Origin: Ascidiaceihabitans sp039975415
GTDB taxonomy: Bacteria > Pseudomonadota > Alphaproteobacteria > Rhodobacterales > Rhodobacteraceae
Direction: 5' to 3' (one strand)
NCBI RefSeq assembly: GCF_039975415.1
Contig: NZ_JBDWHD010000004.1
Length of the DNA stretch: 64,000 nucleotides
Every line of letters begins with the position of its first letter. Within the stretch, counting starts at the first letter, position 1. The position numbers and the translations under genes were made by a program. Shown in pieces: positions 41,604 to 51,195 of the stretch. Under the pieces are notes generated by a model, which was given only the letters and a program-made list of their open reading frames with translations, made no database searches and was not told the origin of the DNA.

Positions 41604-43913
41604 TTAGCCTGCCGCGCGCGCATCCGGTCGGTAGCCGATGTCGCCTGTCACAGCAAAGCGACCACCTTTGATCTTTTCGATCTTACCAGCACGCAAAAGC
41701 TGGCCGAAAGAACGCAGACCATCTTCGCGGCTGAACTCTTCCTTTTCCACCTGACGCACTTTGTTCATCAACTGTGGGCGCGAAAATTGGTCGCGGCCTT
41801 CGATGAAGGACATATAAGATGCCGCGGCTTCCAAAAGATCGGGTAGTTTCACGGCACCCAATTCCGAAGCGTAGTCAGCAAAGCTATCTGCATCACCGCT
41901 GGCGATTTCGGGAGTTGACGCAACCCGGCGTGGCTGCACAGGCCCACGCAGATCCGTTTGCGGGGTATCGACACGTTGCTCTGCCACCAGTTTCAAAGGG
42001 GCAGGGCGCGGCGTTGTGTCGGGACGTTCCGACCGGGACCCACCATTGGCAGAAGGGCGGCGCGGTTTGACGGCTTTGGCCAGATCAGTGCGATACGCCA
42101 CTTCTTGTTTTTCGCTGTCTTCGGCCACAAGCCCGCCGTCAGCTTTTTGGGCGGCAACCGCAGCACGCAAATGCGCAAAGGCTTCGCGATTTTGTGCCCC
42201 TTCTGCATCGTCCATCTCGGCGTCTGTTTGGGCCATAAGGCGCGACACATCTTCGTCAGGATTGCTTTCCGCCGCGATGTCAGCCTGCGTTTCGAGGGTT
42301 GCGTCCAATGCAATGTCCAAGTCTGACACAGCATCCTCGGACGGCGCAGTTTCCGCTTCGACCTGTGCCAGTTCACGCATCAGGTCGTCTTCGTCTTCGG
42401 GTGACAATGAACTTGGGCCAAGGTCCTCTTCGACTTCTTCAAGGTCACCTTCCGCAATAGCCTTTTCAAGATCGGCACGCTTTACCTTGATTACGCGGGC
42501 AACACGGCGTGGTGGAGCGGCTTTATTCGGGGCTTGAACGATCTCATCTTGTGCCTGTGCGCCATCCTCAGGCGCTGCGTCAAAGATGTTGTCGGATGCA
42601 TCTGTAACCGCACCCATGGTGTCGTTAAGCATCGCGTCCAGATCGTCGTCGTCATCTGCATCGGTTTCGGCAACTTCGTTTGCGTCAAAGCTGCTTTCCA
42701 ACCCTGCCAGAATAGCAGAAATATCATCATCGCCGTCCAGATCATCACTGTCTGTTTGCGTGGCTTCGGTTTTTGTTTCTGCAACCTGATCAGACGCGTC
42801 TTCCGTCTGTGTTTCTGGCATCTGAGCGCCAGGTGCGCTTACCGCAGCCATTTCATCGGCAGCCAAAGCAGCTTCAATATCTGCCAATGCGTCACCTACG
42901 ATGTCGTCATCTTCAGACGCTGTCGCGTCTACTTGGATGTCATCATCGTCTGCCCTGTCATATTGCCCATCATATTCCAAACCGCCATCCACGTCCGCGG
43001 CGTCGGGTGTATCCGACACAACGCCAGCTTCAGCGTGTTCATCTTCGGAATAGTCATCATCATCGTCAGAGCTGGTTTCCGCGCTGGAGACAACGGCGCG
43101 AATGCGTTCCAGTTTGGCCGCGATGCTGTCTGCGTGTGGCACGATGCCAGCGACAACCGCTGCTTTATCAATGCCCGCATCGCCCAGATTTTCAAAGTTC
43201 GCTTCATCAGCGTCTTCAACGCTGCTTTGGGCGAAGAAGGCGTCTGCTTCAGGCAATTCCGCAGCGAGATCGCGGGCGGGAGGTGTGGTTTCGTCTTCAG
43301 CTTCATCGGCGGACACGTCGATTTGTGTCGCAGCCAGAATTTCAGCATCGTGAGCTGTGCGTGCGGCTTCATCAATCTGATCTTGTTCAGCCTGCCGCGC
43401 TGCAGCTTCTGCTTCCACGCGTGCTGTTTCTGCATCCGCTTCAGCCTGCGCGTCGGCGGCACGTTGTACTTCTGCAGCGGCGCTTTCGTCAGCCAGACGT
43501 TTCGCTTCAATCTGTGCCTGAACTGCGTCGGCTTGTGCACGCATTTCTTGTGCACGCATTTCGTCGGCACGCAATTCCTGGGCCTGCATTTGCGCGGCTT
43601 GCACGGCGTCTGCATCTGCAGTGTCGTCGTGTGGAGTATCGCTGTCTGCGATCGCTACGGGGTCCGTGGCGCTTAGAACAATCTTTCCCTTGTCCTCGCG
43701 GGCTTCCACCCGTCGCGAAATTTCTTTTTCGGCAATACGCGCCAGCATTTCTGCATCGGGTATTGGGGGTTCAGCCCCGAAATAGCGGTCATCAGACGCC
43801 AGATCGCGAAAATACTCCGCGATTGCTTTCATGGTGCCAAATGAATCATCAAATCCTTCCAACGTGCACGAAAAGGTGCCGTAGGAAACTGTCAAAATTT
43901 TATTGTTACTCAT
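41604..43913 (-). CDS. Large acidic protein of unknown function
   Basis: A 769-residue protein with conserved-looking ends and a disordered middle. The N-terminus (ILTVSYGTFSCTLEGFDDSFGTMKAIAEYFRDLASDDRYFG, residues about 4-47) and the C-terminus (about 675-769: DYASELGAVKLPDLLEAAASYMSFIEGRDQFSRPQLMNKV, winged-helix-like) bracket some 600 residues rich in Asp, Glu, Ala and Gln. These include an AQEMRAQ-type repeat helix and DDDDD runs. Such proteins are common in roseobacters and are sometimes annotated as CheA-like, for which I see no histidine-kinase motif. A scaffold or chromosome-associated role is possible. It is monocistronic, divergent from thiN. Confidence 0.85.
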   Translation of the reverse strand: MSNNKILTVSYGTFSCTLEGFDDSFGTMKAIAEYFRDLASDDRYFGAEPPIPDAEMLARIAEKEISRRVEAREDKGKIVLSATDPVAIADSDTPHDDTADADAVQAAQMQAQELRADEMRAQEMRAQADAVQAQIEAKRLADESAAAEVQRAADAQAEADAETARVEAEAAARQAEQDQIDEAARTAHDAEILAATQIDVSADEAEDETTPPARDLAAELPEADAFFAQSSVEDADEANFENLGDAGIDKAAVVAGIVPHADSIAAKLERIRAVVSSAETSSDDDDDYSEDEHAEAGVVSDTPDAADVDGGLEYDGQYDRADDDDIQVDATASEDDDIVGDALADIEAALAADEMAAVSAPGAQMPETQTEDASDQVAETKTEATQTDSDDLDGDDDISAILAGLESSFDANEVAETDADDDDDLDAMLNDTMGAVTDASDNIFDAAPEDGAQAQDEIVQAPNKAAPPRRVARVIKVKRADLEKAIAEGDLEEVEEDLGPSSLSPEDEDDLMRELAQVEAETAPSEDAVSDLDIALDATLETQADIAAESNPDEDVSRLMAQTDAEMDDAEGAQNREAFAHLRAAVAAQKADGGLVAEDSEKQEVAYRTDLAKAVKPRRPSANGGSRSERPDTTPRPAPLKLVAEQRVDTPQTDLRGPVQPRRVASTPEIASGDADSFADYASELGAVKLPDLLEAAASYMSFIEGRDQFSRPQLMNKVRQVEKEEFSREDGLRSFGQLLRAGKIEKIKGGRFAVTGDIGYRPDARAAG

Positions 43914-44058
43914 CATAGGATGCTCGTCCTCTGCGGTGGTGCAGTCATTCGTTTACCCTGTTTGGTCGGGCGAAAGCGGCCCGAATCTGTGCCTAGGACG
44001 GTATCATTTCTAGGCGACAATGTGGCCAGTTTCCTAAATTGTGTTTAATACACTCCAA

Positions 44059-44775
44059 ATGGATATAATTGTTCACAGTTTAGAGCCAGTCATGCTGGTC
44101 GGAGGCGGTCCGGTCGGTGAAAGCGATCTTTCGCAGGTGCTTACCATTGCGCCTACGATTGTGGCCGCGGATGGCGGCGCGGTGCCGGTCATAGAGGCGG
44201 GATTGATGCCCTACGCTGTGACAGGTGACTTTGATTCTTTGCCAAAACCCCTGCGCGACGCGCTACCAGATGGGCTGTTACACCATACACCTGACCAGAA
44301 TTACACCGATTTTGACAAAGCGCTTCGCTTGATTGACGCGCCTGTAGTTGTGGCGGTCGGTTGCATGGGCGGGCGCGTGGATCATCAGCTTGCGGCTTTC
44401 CACAGCCTTGTTGCGCGCTGCAATCATCGCTGCGTTTTGGTGGGCCCAGAGGAAATCGTTTTCCACTGCCCCAAACACATAGACCTTCCGACACAGGCGG
44501 GGGATGTCGTGTCATTGTTTCCGATGGCCCGTGTGACGGGGCGTTCAGATGGGTTGAAATGGCCGATTGAGGGGCTTGATTTCGCACCGGACGTGTTTGT
44601 GGGCACCTCTAACAGGGCTACAGGCCCAAGTGCACTGCATATGGACGTACCGGGGATGTTGGTGATTTTACCCCGCCGCATGTTGGCGCAAGTCACACAG
44701 AGACTGGCTGATTTGCCTCAGCTCGCGCAGTGGCCCGCTCGCGCAGCACAATATACAGACCCGCCCCAATCGTAA
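44059..44775 (+). CDS. thiN: Thiamine diphosphokinase
   Basis: A 238-residue TPK that makes thiamine diphosphate from thiamine and ATP. The N-terminal domain has VAADGGAVPVIEAGLMPYAVTGDFDS (substrate aspartates), then YTDFDKALRL and GCMGGRVDHQLA, all family hallmarks; the C-terminal beta domain has GLKWPIEGLDF. The start ATG at 44059 is preferred over GTG 44041, though neither has a strong ribosome binding site. Its last 83 bases overlap the convergent DMT transporter gene. It is divergent from the acidic-protein gene. Confidence 0.93.
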   Translation: MDIIVHSLEPVMLVGGGPVGESDLSQVLTIAPTIVAADGGAVPVIEAGLMPYAVTGDFDSLPKPLRDALPDGLLHHTPDQNYTDFDKALRLIDAPVVVAVGCMGGRVDHQLAAFHSLVARCNHRCVLVGPEEIVFHCPKHIDLPTQAGDVVSLFPMARVTGRSDGLKWPIEGLDFAPDVFVGTSNRATGPSALHMDVPGMLVILPRRMLAQVTQRLADLPQLAQWPARAAQYTDPPQS

Positions 44776-45610
44776 TCGCAATGCCGATGCTGGCGAGAGT
44801 GTTGGGCAGGTCCTTGAACACCAGGAAACCGATCAGGGTCGCAATTGGAATTTCCAGATACTGCATCGGCGCCAGTGTGGCGGACGGCGCGTAGCGTAAC
44901 GACCATGTCATCAATAGATGTGCCAAAGTGCCCAATGTACCAATCGCAAACAGAAGGCTCATTTCACGCGTGTCCGGCGTAATGAGCGTCAACGCAGGCA
45001 CGTCGACGGACTGCGTTAGAAACAACACTGGTCCCACTATGCAAACAGCCATCACACCACTGACGGCTTGCAGTCCAATCGGGTCCGTCTGTTTGGCGAT
45101 CTTTCGTGTGACCAACATGAAGACTGCGAAATTCACCGCAACCCCCATAGGCAAAAGCGCCGGCCATCCGACCTCTGCAAAGCTGGGCTGCACAACAAAC
45201 AAAGTGCCTACAAAGCCCACAAGACATGCAATGACCCGACGTCGTCCGACTTCTTCGCCCAAATAGTATTTGCCCAAAAGCAGCATCAAGAAGGGCATAA
45301 TGAATGCGATGGCCACCGCATCGGCTAAAGGCAGATAATGTAAGGCGCGAAACATCATACCGATACCCGCAATGTGCAATACCGTGCGCAAGAATGTCAG
45401 TTTCAGGACCATTCCGGATATGCGCCACGCGCGTTTGGTCGCCAACACAAGCGGAATAAGAAGAACGGCCTGAACGGCAAATCGCATCAGAATAAGCTGC
45501 CCCAAAGGTACGGTTTCCCCTAGTAGCTTCGCCACGGCGTCACCAACCGGTGCTACGATGCAAAAGCCGAGCATTAGGATCACGCCTAATAGGGGTTTGT
45601 CTTGGGTCAT
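44693..45610 (-). CDS. EamA/DMT-family transporter
   Basis: A 305-residue drug/metabolite transporter with ten membrane helices and two EamA repeats. The first repeat is near GVILMLGFCIVAPVGDAVAKLLG to VAIAFIMPFLMLLLGKYYLGEEVG; the second is near GLQAVSGVMAVCIVGPVLFL to MQYLEIPIATLIGFLVF. The substrate is unknown. AGGG precedes ATG 45610 at about ten bases. The C-terminal 27 codons lie inside the 3' end of thiN on the other strand, an unusually long convergent overlap. Confidence 0.92.
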   Translation of the reverse strand: MTQDKPLLGVILMLGFCIVAPVGDAVAKLLGETVPLGQLILMRFAVQAVLLIPLVLATKRAWRISGMVLKLTFLRTVLHIAGIGMMFRALHYLPLADAVAIAFIMPFLMLLLGKYYLGEEVGRRRVIACLVGFVGTLFVVQPSFAEVGWPALLPMGVAVNFAVFMLVTRKIAKQTDPIGLQAVSGVMAVCIVGPVLFLTQSVDVPALTLITPDTREMSLLFAIGTLGTLAHLLMTWSLRYAPSATLAPMQYLEIPIATLIGFLVFKDLPNTLASIGIAITIGAGLYIVLRERATARAEANQPVSV

Positions 45611-45751
45611 GCTACGGACCCTAGTTCGCGGGTTTAGGTAAGGCAACGCAGCACTTGCAACGCACGGTGGTATGTTTTGGTGAGGGTCTGACGCTATATG
45701 GCGTCAACTTGCTATCAGCTTTGTCTGACTGCGCGCGTGCGGACCCGCGCA

Positions 45752-45758
45752 GCGCGGG
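45752..45758. other. Intergenic stretch 45611-45847 with a short GC hairpin
   Basis: The gap of 237 bases holds no convincing gene. A tight inverted repeat (cccgcgc-a-gcgcggg, 45744-45758) is followed by a GC-rich segment without a T tract. It may terminate FkbM-side read-through or be a repeat fragment; I assign no function. Confidence 0.3.
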
Positions 45759-45847
45759 CCGCGCCTGTAGCGGCTAAAGCCACAACAATTGATGATATTG
45801 GGCCTGACCATGGGGCTACGTGATGCGAAAACACACAGCCACGTTGG

Positions 45848-46531
45848 TTAATCCTGTGGCAGGTAAAACCCGTTACGTTCCATTGCGCCCATAAGGGTGT
45901 AGTTCAAATCGGGAAACGTCTCGCGGAGCTTTTCTTCGTAAGCGCGGTGTTGCCAGTCTTTGGTGGCTTCCAGCACCAGCAACGGCGCGTTTTTTGCGAT
46001 GATGCGCTGCGCCCCCAAAACCGCTGGCCATTCGTGTCCTTCTACATCCAGATGCAGCACGGACACTTTCCGTGTTTTTGGCACCAAATCATCCAATGGG
46101 GTCACTGCGACTTCGATGGTTTGGCCTTCGGCGGCTTCTTCAACGATTGTGGACATGCCACCCAGAATGCGCCCTTTGGACGAGGTAATCTGCAGGTGCA
46201 ATGTGTCTGCTTTTTCGCCAACTGCAACAGGGTGCAGTTTAACGTTCTGAATGTTGTTCATCTTCAGTGTCGTGGTCGAGGCGTCAAAGCTGTCGGGGTT
46301 TGGTTCAAACGAATGTACCTGACGCTTTCCTGCTGCTTGGGCTAATGCAGGCATGAAATCCCCGATAAAGCACCCGCCTGAAATGATGTCACCGTCGCCA
46401 GCGAACTTGCGGATCAGGGCGATCGTGTTGGGTTCATTCACTTCGCCCTTCAGCAAAATACGCGAAACTTCGCGTTTTTTGTACTGCTCAGGAATACAGT
46501 AGAACCCGTATTGGTTGACGGCTCTTAGCAT
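45848..46531 (-). CDS. FkbM-family methyltransferase
   Basis: A 227-residue SAM-dependent methyltransferase. Motif I is read in GDIISGGCFIGDFMPALAQAAG (the glycine loop), with an acidic residue in VHSFEPNPDSF and the DLEGHEWPAVLGAQ block (LHLDVEGHEWPAV) typical of FkbM. Known members O-methylate sugars or polyketides; the acceptor here is unknown. GGGAGA lies before ATG 46531, favoured over an upstream frame start. No glycan or polyketide cluster is nearby, though the gene is isolated between transporter and sdaA. Confidence 0.85.
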   Translation of the reverse strand: MLRAVNQYGFYCIPEQYKKREVSRILLKGEVNEPNTIALIRKFAGDGDIISGGCFIGDFMPALAQAAGKRQVHSFEPNPDSFDASTTTLKMNNIQNVKLHPVAVGEKADTLHLQITSSKGRILGGMSTIVEEAAEGQTIEVAVTPLDDLVPKTRKVSVLHLDVEGHEWPAVLGAQRIIAKNAPLLVLEATKDWQHRAYEEKLRETFPDLNYTLMGAMERNGFYLPQD

Positions 46532-46657
46532 GATGCTCTCCCACTCTGCCTTGGCTGTGCGCTTTTGGATGGTCTGCGCAGTTCTTTTGCGCAAACTCTA
46601 GGGCGTGTTTTCATCGCAAACCAGTGGGGACGTCACTTTAGAAGCGTGCGTTGCAAA

Positions 46658-48031
46658 TCAGCAATTGGGAACGTTGACGGCAAGCCCTCCAAGGGAGGTT
46701 TCTTTGTACTTCTCTGACATATCCATGCCGGTCTGGCGCATTGTTTCGATGCAAGCATCGAGCGGCACAAGGTGGGTGCCGTCGCCGCGCAGGGCCAAAG
46801 ACGCCGCAGACACGGCTTTGATCGCACCTAACCCGTTGCGTTCGATGCAGGGCACTTGCACAAGGCCGCGCACCGGGTCACAGGTCATGCCCAGATGGTG
46901 TTCCAACGCGATCTCAGCTGCATTTTCCACTTGTTCCGGTGTGCCACCCATGGCCGCACATAGGCCAGCCGCGGACATTGCGGCTGCACTGCCCACTTCT
47001 GCCTGACAGCCCGCTTCTGCCCCTGAAATGGAGGCGTTGAACTTGACCAGCCCGCCAATTGCGGCAGCAGTTAACAAGAAGTCTTCAACATGTGCGTCGG
47101 ACGCACCGGGCACATGGTCAAGGTAATAGCGCAATGTGGCGGGCAAAACGCCAGCGGCCCCATTGGTCGGGGCAGTAACCACTTGGCCACCCGCCGCGTT
47201 TTCTTCGTTCACGGCCATGGCGTAAACGCTCATCCAGTCGTTGATGGTGTGGGGGGCTTGCTGGTTCAAACCGCGTTCGGCTTGCAAAGCGTCATGGATG
47301 CCTTTGGCGCGACGTTTGACCGACAAACCACCGGGCAGAATGCCATCGGTGTGCAGCCCGCGATTGATGCAATCGTTCATCACTTGCCACAGACGGGCGG
47401 TGCCCTTTTTCAATGTGTCGGCGCCGCCCCGCGACACTTCGTTGGCGCGTTTCATTGCGGCGATGGATTTGCCGGACTGGGCCGCCATGTCCAGCATTTC
47501 CGCAGCAGATTTGAAAGGGAAGGGCACAGGCGATCCTTCATCGGTGTCTTTACCGGCCGCCAATTCGCTTTCGGTCATCACAAACCCGCCGCCTATGGAA
47601 TAGAACACTTCGCGCAGGGTCACATCGCCTTGGGCGTCGGTGGCCATCAGGATCATGCCGTTGGCATGGCCGTCCAGTTTGGTGTCGTAGTCAAAGATCA
47701 TGTCTTTTGCCGGATCAAAAGCCAACGGCGGCAGATCGGGCGGGGTTAAGGTGTGGGTGTCGTCCAAAGCCGTCAGGGCCGCCTCGGCGCGGTCATTGTC
47801 ATAGGTGTCGGGCAAAAAGCCGGCTAAGCCCAGGATCGTGGCGCGGTCGGTGGCATGGCCCACGCCTGTAAACGCCAAGGATCCGTGCAGCGACGCGCGC
47901 ACACCGGAGAACTCAAAGGGCGACGCCCGCATCATATCCAGAAACCGTGCGGCGGCGACCATCGGACCCATAGTGTGTGACGAGGACGGGCCAATGCCCA
48001 CTTTGAACATCTCGAAGACAGATAGGAACAT
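46658..48031 (-). CDS. sdaA: L-serine dehydratase (ammonia-lyase), iron-sulfur type
   Basis: A 457-residue single-chain enzyme converting L-serine to pyruvate and ammonia. The beta domain begins MFLSVFEMFKVGIGPSSSHTMGPM, the substrate loop. The alpha domain holds the [4Fe-4S] cysteines in GAEAGCQAEVGSAAAMSAAG, HLGMTCDPVRGLVQVPCIERNG. The 90-residue in-frame extension upstream (up to 48301) is not conserved and lies inside the GST gene, so ATG 48031 is used. It begins one base after the GST stop, so the two are probably co-expressed. Confidence 0.95.
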   Translation of the reverse strand: MFLSVFEMFKVGIGPSSSHTMGPMVAAARFLDMMRASPFEFSGVRASLHGSLAFTGVGHATDRATILGLAGFLPDTYDNDRAEAALTALDDTHTLTPPDLPPLAFDPAKDMIFDYDTKLDGHANGMILMATDAQGDVTLREVFYSIGGGFVMTESELAAGKDTDEGSPVPFPFKSAAEMLDMAAQSGKSIAAMKRANEVSRGGADTLKKGTARLWQVMNDCINRGLHTDGILPGGLSVKRRAKGIHDALQAERGLNQQAPHTINDWMSVYAMAVNEENAAGGQVVTAPTNGAAGVLPATLRYYLDHVPGASDAHVEDFLLTAAAIGGLVKFNASISGAEAGCQAEVGSAAAMSAAGLCAAMGGTPEQVENAAEIALEHHLGMTCDPVRGLVQVPCIERNGLGAIKAVSAASLALRGDGTHLVPLDACIETMRQTGMDMSEKYKETSLGGLAVNVPNC

Positions 48032-48032
48032 A

Positions 48033-48731
48033 TTAAAGGGCGCTTCCGTGTTTTGGTGTTGCGGGACGAGGTGCGGTAAAGGGCTGAGAACCCAAACCTT
48101 CGGTGTCCTCCAAATTGCGCACTTCGGGTTGCTTTTCAAGGTGGGCGCACAGCGCGTTGAGGTTCGGATAATCTGCCAGACGAAACCACGACCGGTCTGT
48201 GTCGTTCGGATACACCGCAGGCCAGCGCAGCAGGGCGGCAACATAATAATCAAGTGCACCGGGGGTGTCTTGTCCCAGCCAGTTGTGCGGCGTGTCTGCA
48301 ACTGTGTTTAACGTCTGGAACTGTGCCACAAGCGCCTTTTGCAGCCCGAGACGCAAAGCGGATTGGCCTGCTGCGCCTTCGATATATTTCTCAGGGTAGA
48401 ATGTCATGCGCAGGGCAGGGTGCACCGTGTTCGACAAATAGAACAGCCATTTCAGGAACGCGCCGCGCGCCGGATCACCGGGGGCGGGGCCGATGGTGCC
48501 GTGTGTGTCGGTCAACCACAACAAGATCGCACCTGTTTCAAAAATGGGCCCCTGCGGGGTTTCAAGCGTTGGAATAAGCCCGCTAGGGTTGATCTTCAGA
48601 TAGGCAACACTGCGTTGCGCTGCTGTGCTGCGGTCCACCAATACGGTGTCGTAGTCGACCCCCAACCGTTCAAGGGCCATGCGGATAATCAGTGACGCAT
48701 TGTCGGGGGCATAGTGTAAGATGTAGCTCAT
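48033..48731 (-). CDS. Glutathione S-transferase-like protein
   Basis: A 232-residue GST. The thioredoxin-like N-terminal domain carries YILHYAPDNASLIIRMALERLGVDYDTVLVDR and the cis-proline region INPSGLIPTLETPQGPIFETGAILLWL, followed by the helical C-terminal domain. The catalytic residue is not evident (a tyrosine is near position 3). The substrate is unknown. It lies upstream of sdaA by one base and is divergent from rpiA, with a 220-base gap. Confidence 0.87.
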   Translation of the reverse strand: MSYILHYAPDNASLIIRMALERLGVDYDTVLVDRSTAAQRSVAYLKINPSGLIPTLETPQGPIFETGAILLWLTDTHGTIGPAPGDPARGAFLKWLFYLSNTVHPALRMTFYPEKYIEGAAGQSALRLGLQKALVAQFQTLNTVADTPHNWLGQDTPGALDYYVAALLRWPAVYPNDTDRSWFRLADYPNLNALCAHLEKQPEVRNLEDTEGLGSQPFTAPRPATPKHGSAL

Positions 48732-48954
48732 GAGGTATGCATAAAGCGATTGTGCCTGTGCTATTGGACGCTTTGCGACGGGGTGTGCCTTGATTAAGAC
48801 GTTTGCAGCGCGTGTTAGGGTTTGTTTGAGTAATTGGAACTAGAAAGACGCAATTGGCCGCGCAAAGGCTGTGACGCGCAGGGTGGTCTTTACCCTCGCC
48901 AGCAGGGGCGCGGTTTTCTATAAGGTTTTCAAATACACTCAGGGGAGTCGGCAC

Positions 48955-49743
48955 ATGTCCGGAGAACTATCGCCCATCGACAAGGCCAAATTTGTGGCGG
49001 CCAAACGTGCGGCTGACTACGTTGAAGATGGTATGCGGGTGGGGCTTGGGACCGGATCAACAGCGGCTTGGCTGGTGCGTTGCCTGGGCGATCAGGTCAA
49101 AAACGACGGCCTCAGGATCAAGGGCGTGCCCACCTCTACCCGTACCGCCCAATTGGCCCGTGAAGTTGGTATCGAGGTCATTTCCTTGGATGAAGCCAAA
49201 TGGTTGGACCTGACCATTGACGGCGCGGATGAATTTGATGGCGACCTGAATTTGATCAAGGGCGGCGGCGGTGCGTTGCTGCAAGAGAAGATCGTGGCCA
49301 CGGCATCCGATCAAATGGTCGTGATCGCCGACGTCGGCAAGGAAGTGGAAACTTTGGGGGCGTTTCCCCTGCCCATAGAGGTCATCCCGTTCGGCTGGCA
49401 AACCACGCAGGCCCTGATCGAAGAAACCCTTATTTCCATAGATGTTCTGGGCCGGCAAGCGACCCTGCGAATGAACGGCGACAGGCCCTTTATCACCGAC
49501 GAAGGCAACCACATTCTGGACCTGCATCTGAACCGCATTGGCAACGCCCGCCAGCTCTCTATGGTGATAAACCAGATGCCGGGGGTGGTTGAAAACGGAT
49601 TGTTTATCGATATCTGTGACGCCGTTGTCATCGGCTATGGTGACGGACGCGTGGAAGTGCGCGACATCAATGAAGGTACTGTGGAAACGGATCGACTCGA
49701 CTTTGTAGAAAGCGACAATCTGTTTTCCGATTTGGCGGACTGA
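48955..49743 (+). CDS. rpiA: Ribose-5-phosphate isomerase A
   Basis: A 262-residue RpiA that interconverts ribose-5-phosphate and ribulose-5-phosphate. VGLGTGSTAAWLVRCLG is the phosphate-binding start, IDGADEFDGDLNLIKGGGGALLQEKIVA carries the catalytic aspartates and lysine, and DEGNHILDLHLNRI the later signature. GGGGAG precedes ATG 48955. The gene begins the rightward run gor-hflKC-degP, and its product may also feed the purine genes. Confidence 0.96.
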   Translation: MSGELSPIDKAKFVAAKRAADYVEDGMRVGLGTGSTAAWLVRCLGDQVKNDGLRIKGVPTSTRTAQLAREVGIEVISLDEAKWLDLTIDGADEFDGDLNLIKGGGGALLQEKIVATASDQMVVIADVGKEVETLGAFPLPIEVIPFGWQTTQALIEETLISIDVLGRQATLRMNGDRPFITDEGNHILDLHLNRIGNARQLSMVINQMPGVVENGLFIDICDAVVIGYGDGRVEVRDINEGTVETDRLDFVESDNLFSDLAD

Positions 49744-49833
49744 TTTTATGGAACGCAATCGTTTTGCTGGCACGCCGGATGCATCTAAACGCCTTCCGTC
49801 AGCTTGAATTTATCTAGAAGTAGGACCCTGAAC

Positions 49834-51195
49834 ATGAACTTTGATTTTGATCTTTTCGTCATTGGTGGCGGATCAGGGGGCGTGCGTGCGGCCCGTGTTG
49901 CGGCTGGAGAAAATGGCGCAAAAGTCGGATTGGCGGAAGAAAGCCGGTATGGTGGCACCTGTGTTATTCGCGGCTGTGTGCCCAAAAAGCTCATGGTGTT
50001 TGCGTCCGGCTATGCCGGGATCGAAGCGGAAGCAGGCGCTTATGGTTGGGATGTCACTTTGGGCGATTTCAACTGGGACCGCTTCAAAGTCAAACTGCAC
50101 GCGGAACTGGACCGTCTGGAAGGCATCTACCGCCGTTTGCTGTCCAATTCCGGCGTGGAAACATTTGATCAACGCGCCACAGTCAAAGACGCGCACACCG
50201 TCGTTCTGGCCGATGGCACCGAAAAAACCGCCAAACACATTCTGGTCGCAGTAGGTGGGCGCCCAACACGTCCCGACACGCCGGGTGCGGAGCTTGGTAT
50301 CGTGTCCGACGATTTGTTCGATCTGCCCGAATTGCCCAAGTCGATCCTGATTGTCGGCGGTGGATACATCGCATCAGAATTTGCGGGGGTGTTGAATGGG
50401 TTGGGCACAAAAGTGACCCAGTTCTATCGCGGAGATCAGATTTTGCGCGGCTTTGACGATGAAGCCCGTGGGTTGGTTGCCGAGCAGATGATCGAAAAAG
50501 GCATTGATCTGCAAGTGAACACCAATGTCGCGGACATGGAAAAGCGCGAGGGCGGCATTTGGGTCAAATCGACCAATGGTGACGAGGCTTTGTTTGACCA
50601 GGTGCTGTTCGCGACGGGCCGCGCCCCCAACACGGATGGTCTGGGCCTAGAAGCGCTGGGCGTTGCCTTGGACAAAGGCGGTGCCGTTGAGGTGACGCCC
50701 TATTCACAAACGGCTGTACCGTCGATCTACGCCATCGGTGACGTCACCAACCGCGTCAACCTGACGCCAGTTGCCATCCGTGAAGGCATGGCATTTGTCG
50801 AAACAGTCTTCAAAAGCAACCCCACCCCCGTGGACCATGATCTGATCCCGTCAGCCATCTTTACGCAGCCTGAAATGGGCACGGTCGGCATGGGCGAAGA
50901 AGAAGCCGCAGCCCTTGAACGGGTTGAGATTTACGCGACCACCTTCAAGCCGATGCAATCGTCCTTTGCAGGGCAACCGGACCGCGTGTTGATGAAGCTG
51001 GTGGTGTCTGAAGCCACGCGTAAGGTTTTGGGCTGTCACATCGTCGCACCGGCGGCCGGTGAAATGATCCAACTGGCGGGAATTGCCGTTAAAATGGGCG
51101 CCACAAAAGAGGATTTTGACCGTACCGTGGCTGTTCACCCGACAATGTCGGAAGAAATTGTAACGATGAAGACCCCGACACGGGTCGTGGGATGA
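49834..51195 (+). CDS. gor: Glutathione-disulfide reductase
   Basis: A 453-residue FAD flavoprotein that keeps glutathione reduced with NADPH. FAD-binding is FVIGGGSGGVRAARVAA; the redox disulfide is C-V-I-R-G-C within YGGTCVIRGCVPKKLM; NAD(P)-binding is LIVGGGYIASEFAGVLNG. The interface histidine/glutamate pair is in VAVHPTMSEEIVTM near the C-terminus. TAGGA lies before ATG 49834. It is 90 bases after rpiA. The pair is common in roseobacters. Confidence 0.96.
   Translation: MNFDFDLFVIGGGSGGVRAARVAAGENGAKVGLAEESRYGGTCVIRGCVPKKLMVFASGYAGIEAEAGAYGWDVTLGDFNWDRFKVKLHAELDRLEGIYRRLLSNSGVETFDQRATVKDAHTVVLADGTEKTAKHILVAVGGRPTRPDTPGAELGIVSDDLFDLPELPKSILIVGGGYIASEFAGVLNGLGTKVTQFYRGDQILRGFDDEARGLVAEQMIEKGIDLQVNTNVADMEKREGGIWVKSTNGDEALFDQVLFATGRAPNTDGLGLEALGVALDKGGAVEVTPYSQTAVPSIYAIGDVTNRVNLTPVAIREGMAFVETVFKSNPTPVDHDLIPSAIFTQPEMGTVGMGEEEAAALERVEIYATTFKPMQSSFAGQPDRVLMKLVVSEATRKVLGCHIVAPAAGEMIQLAGIAVKMGATKEDFDRTVAVHPTMSEEIVTMKTPTRVVG

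Noticed and set aside
41604..43913. CheA-type histidine kinase
   Set aside because: No H-box, N-box or G-box motifs; the protein is acidic and mostly disordered.
42534..43918. Two ~380-codon plus-strand frames antisense to the acidic protein
   Set aside because: They arise from the low-complexity GAx codons of the acidic gene and encode cysteine/phenylalanine or arginine/leucine-rich nonsense.
46658..48301. An extended 547-residue L-serine dehydratase
   Set aside because: The additional 90 residues are not conserved and overlap the GST gene; the family starts MFLSVFEMFKVG at 48031.
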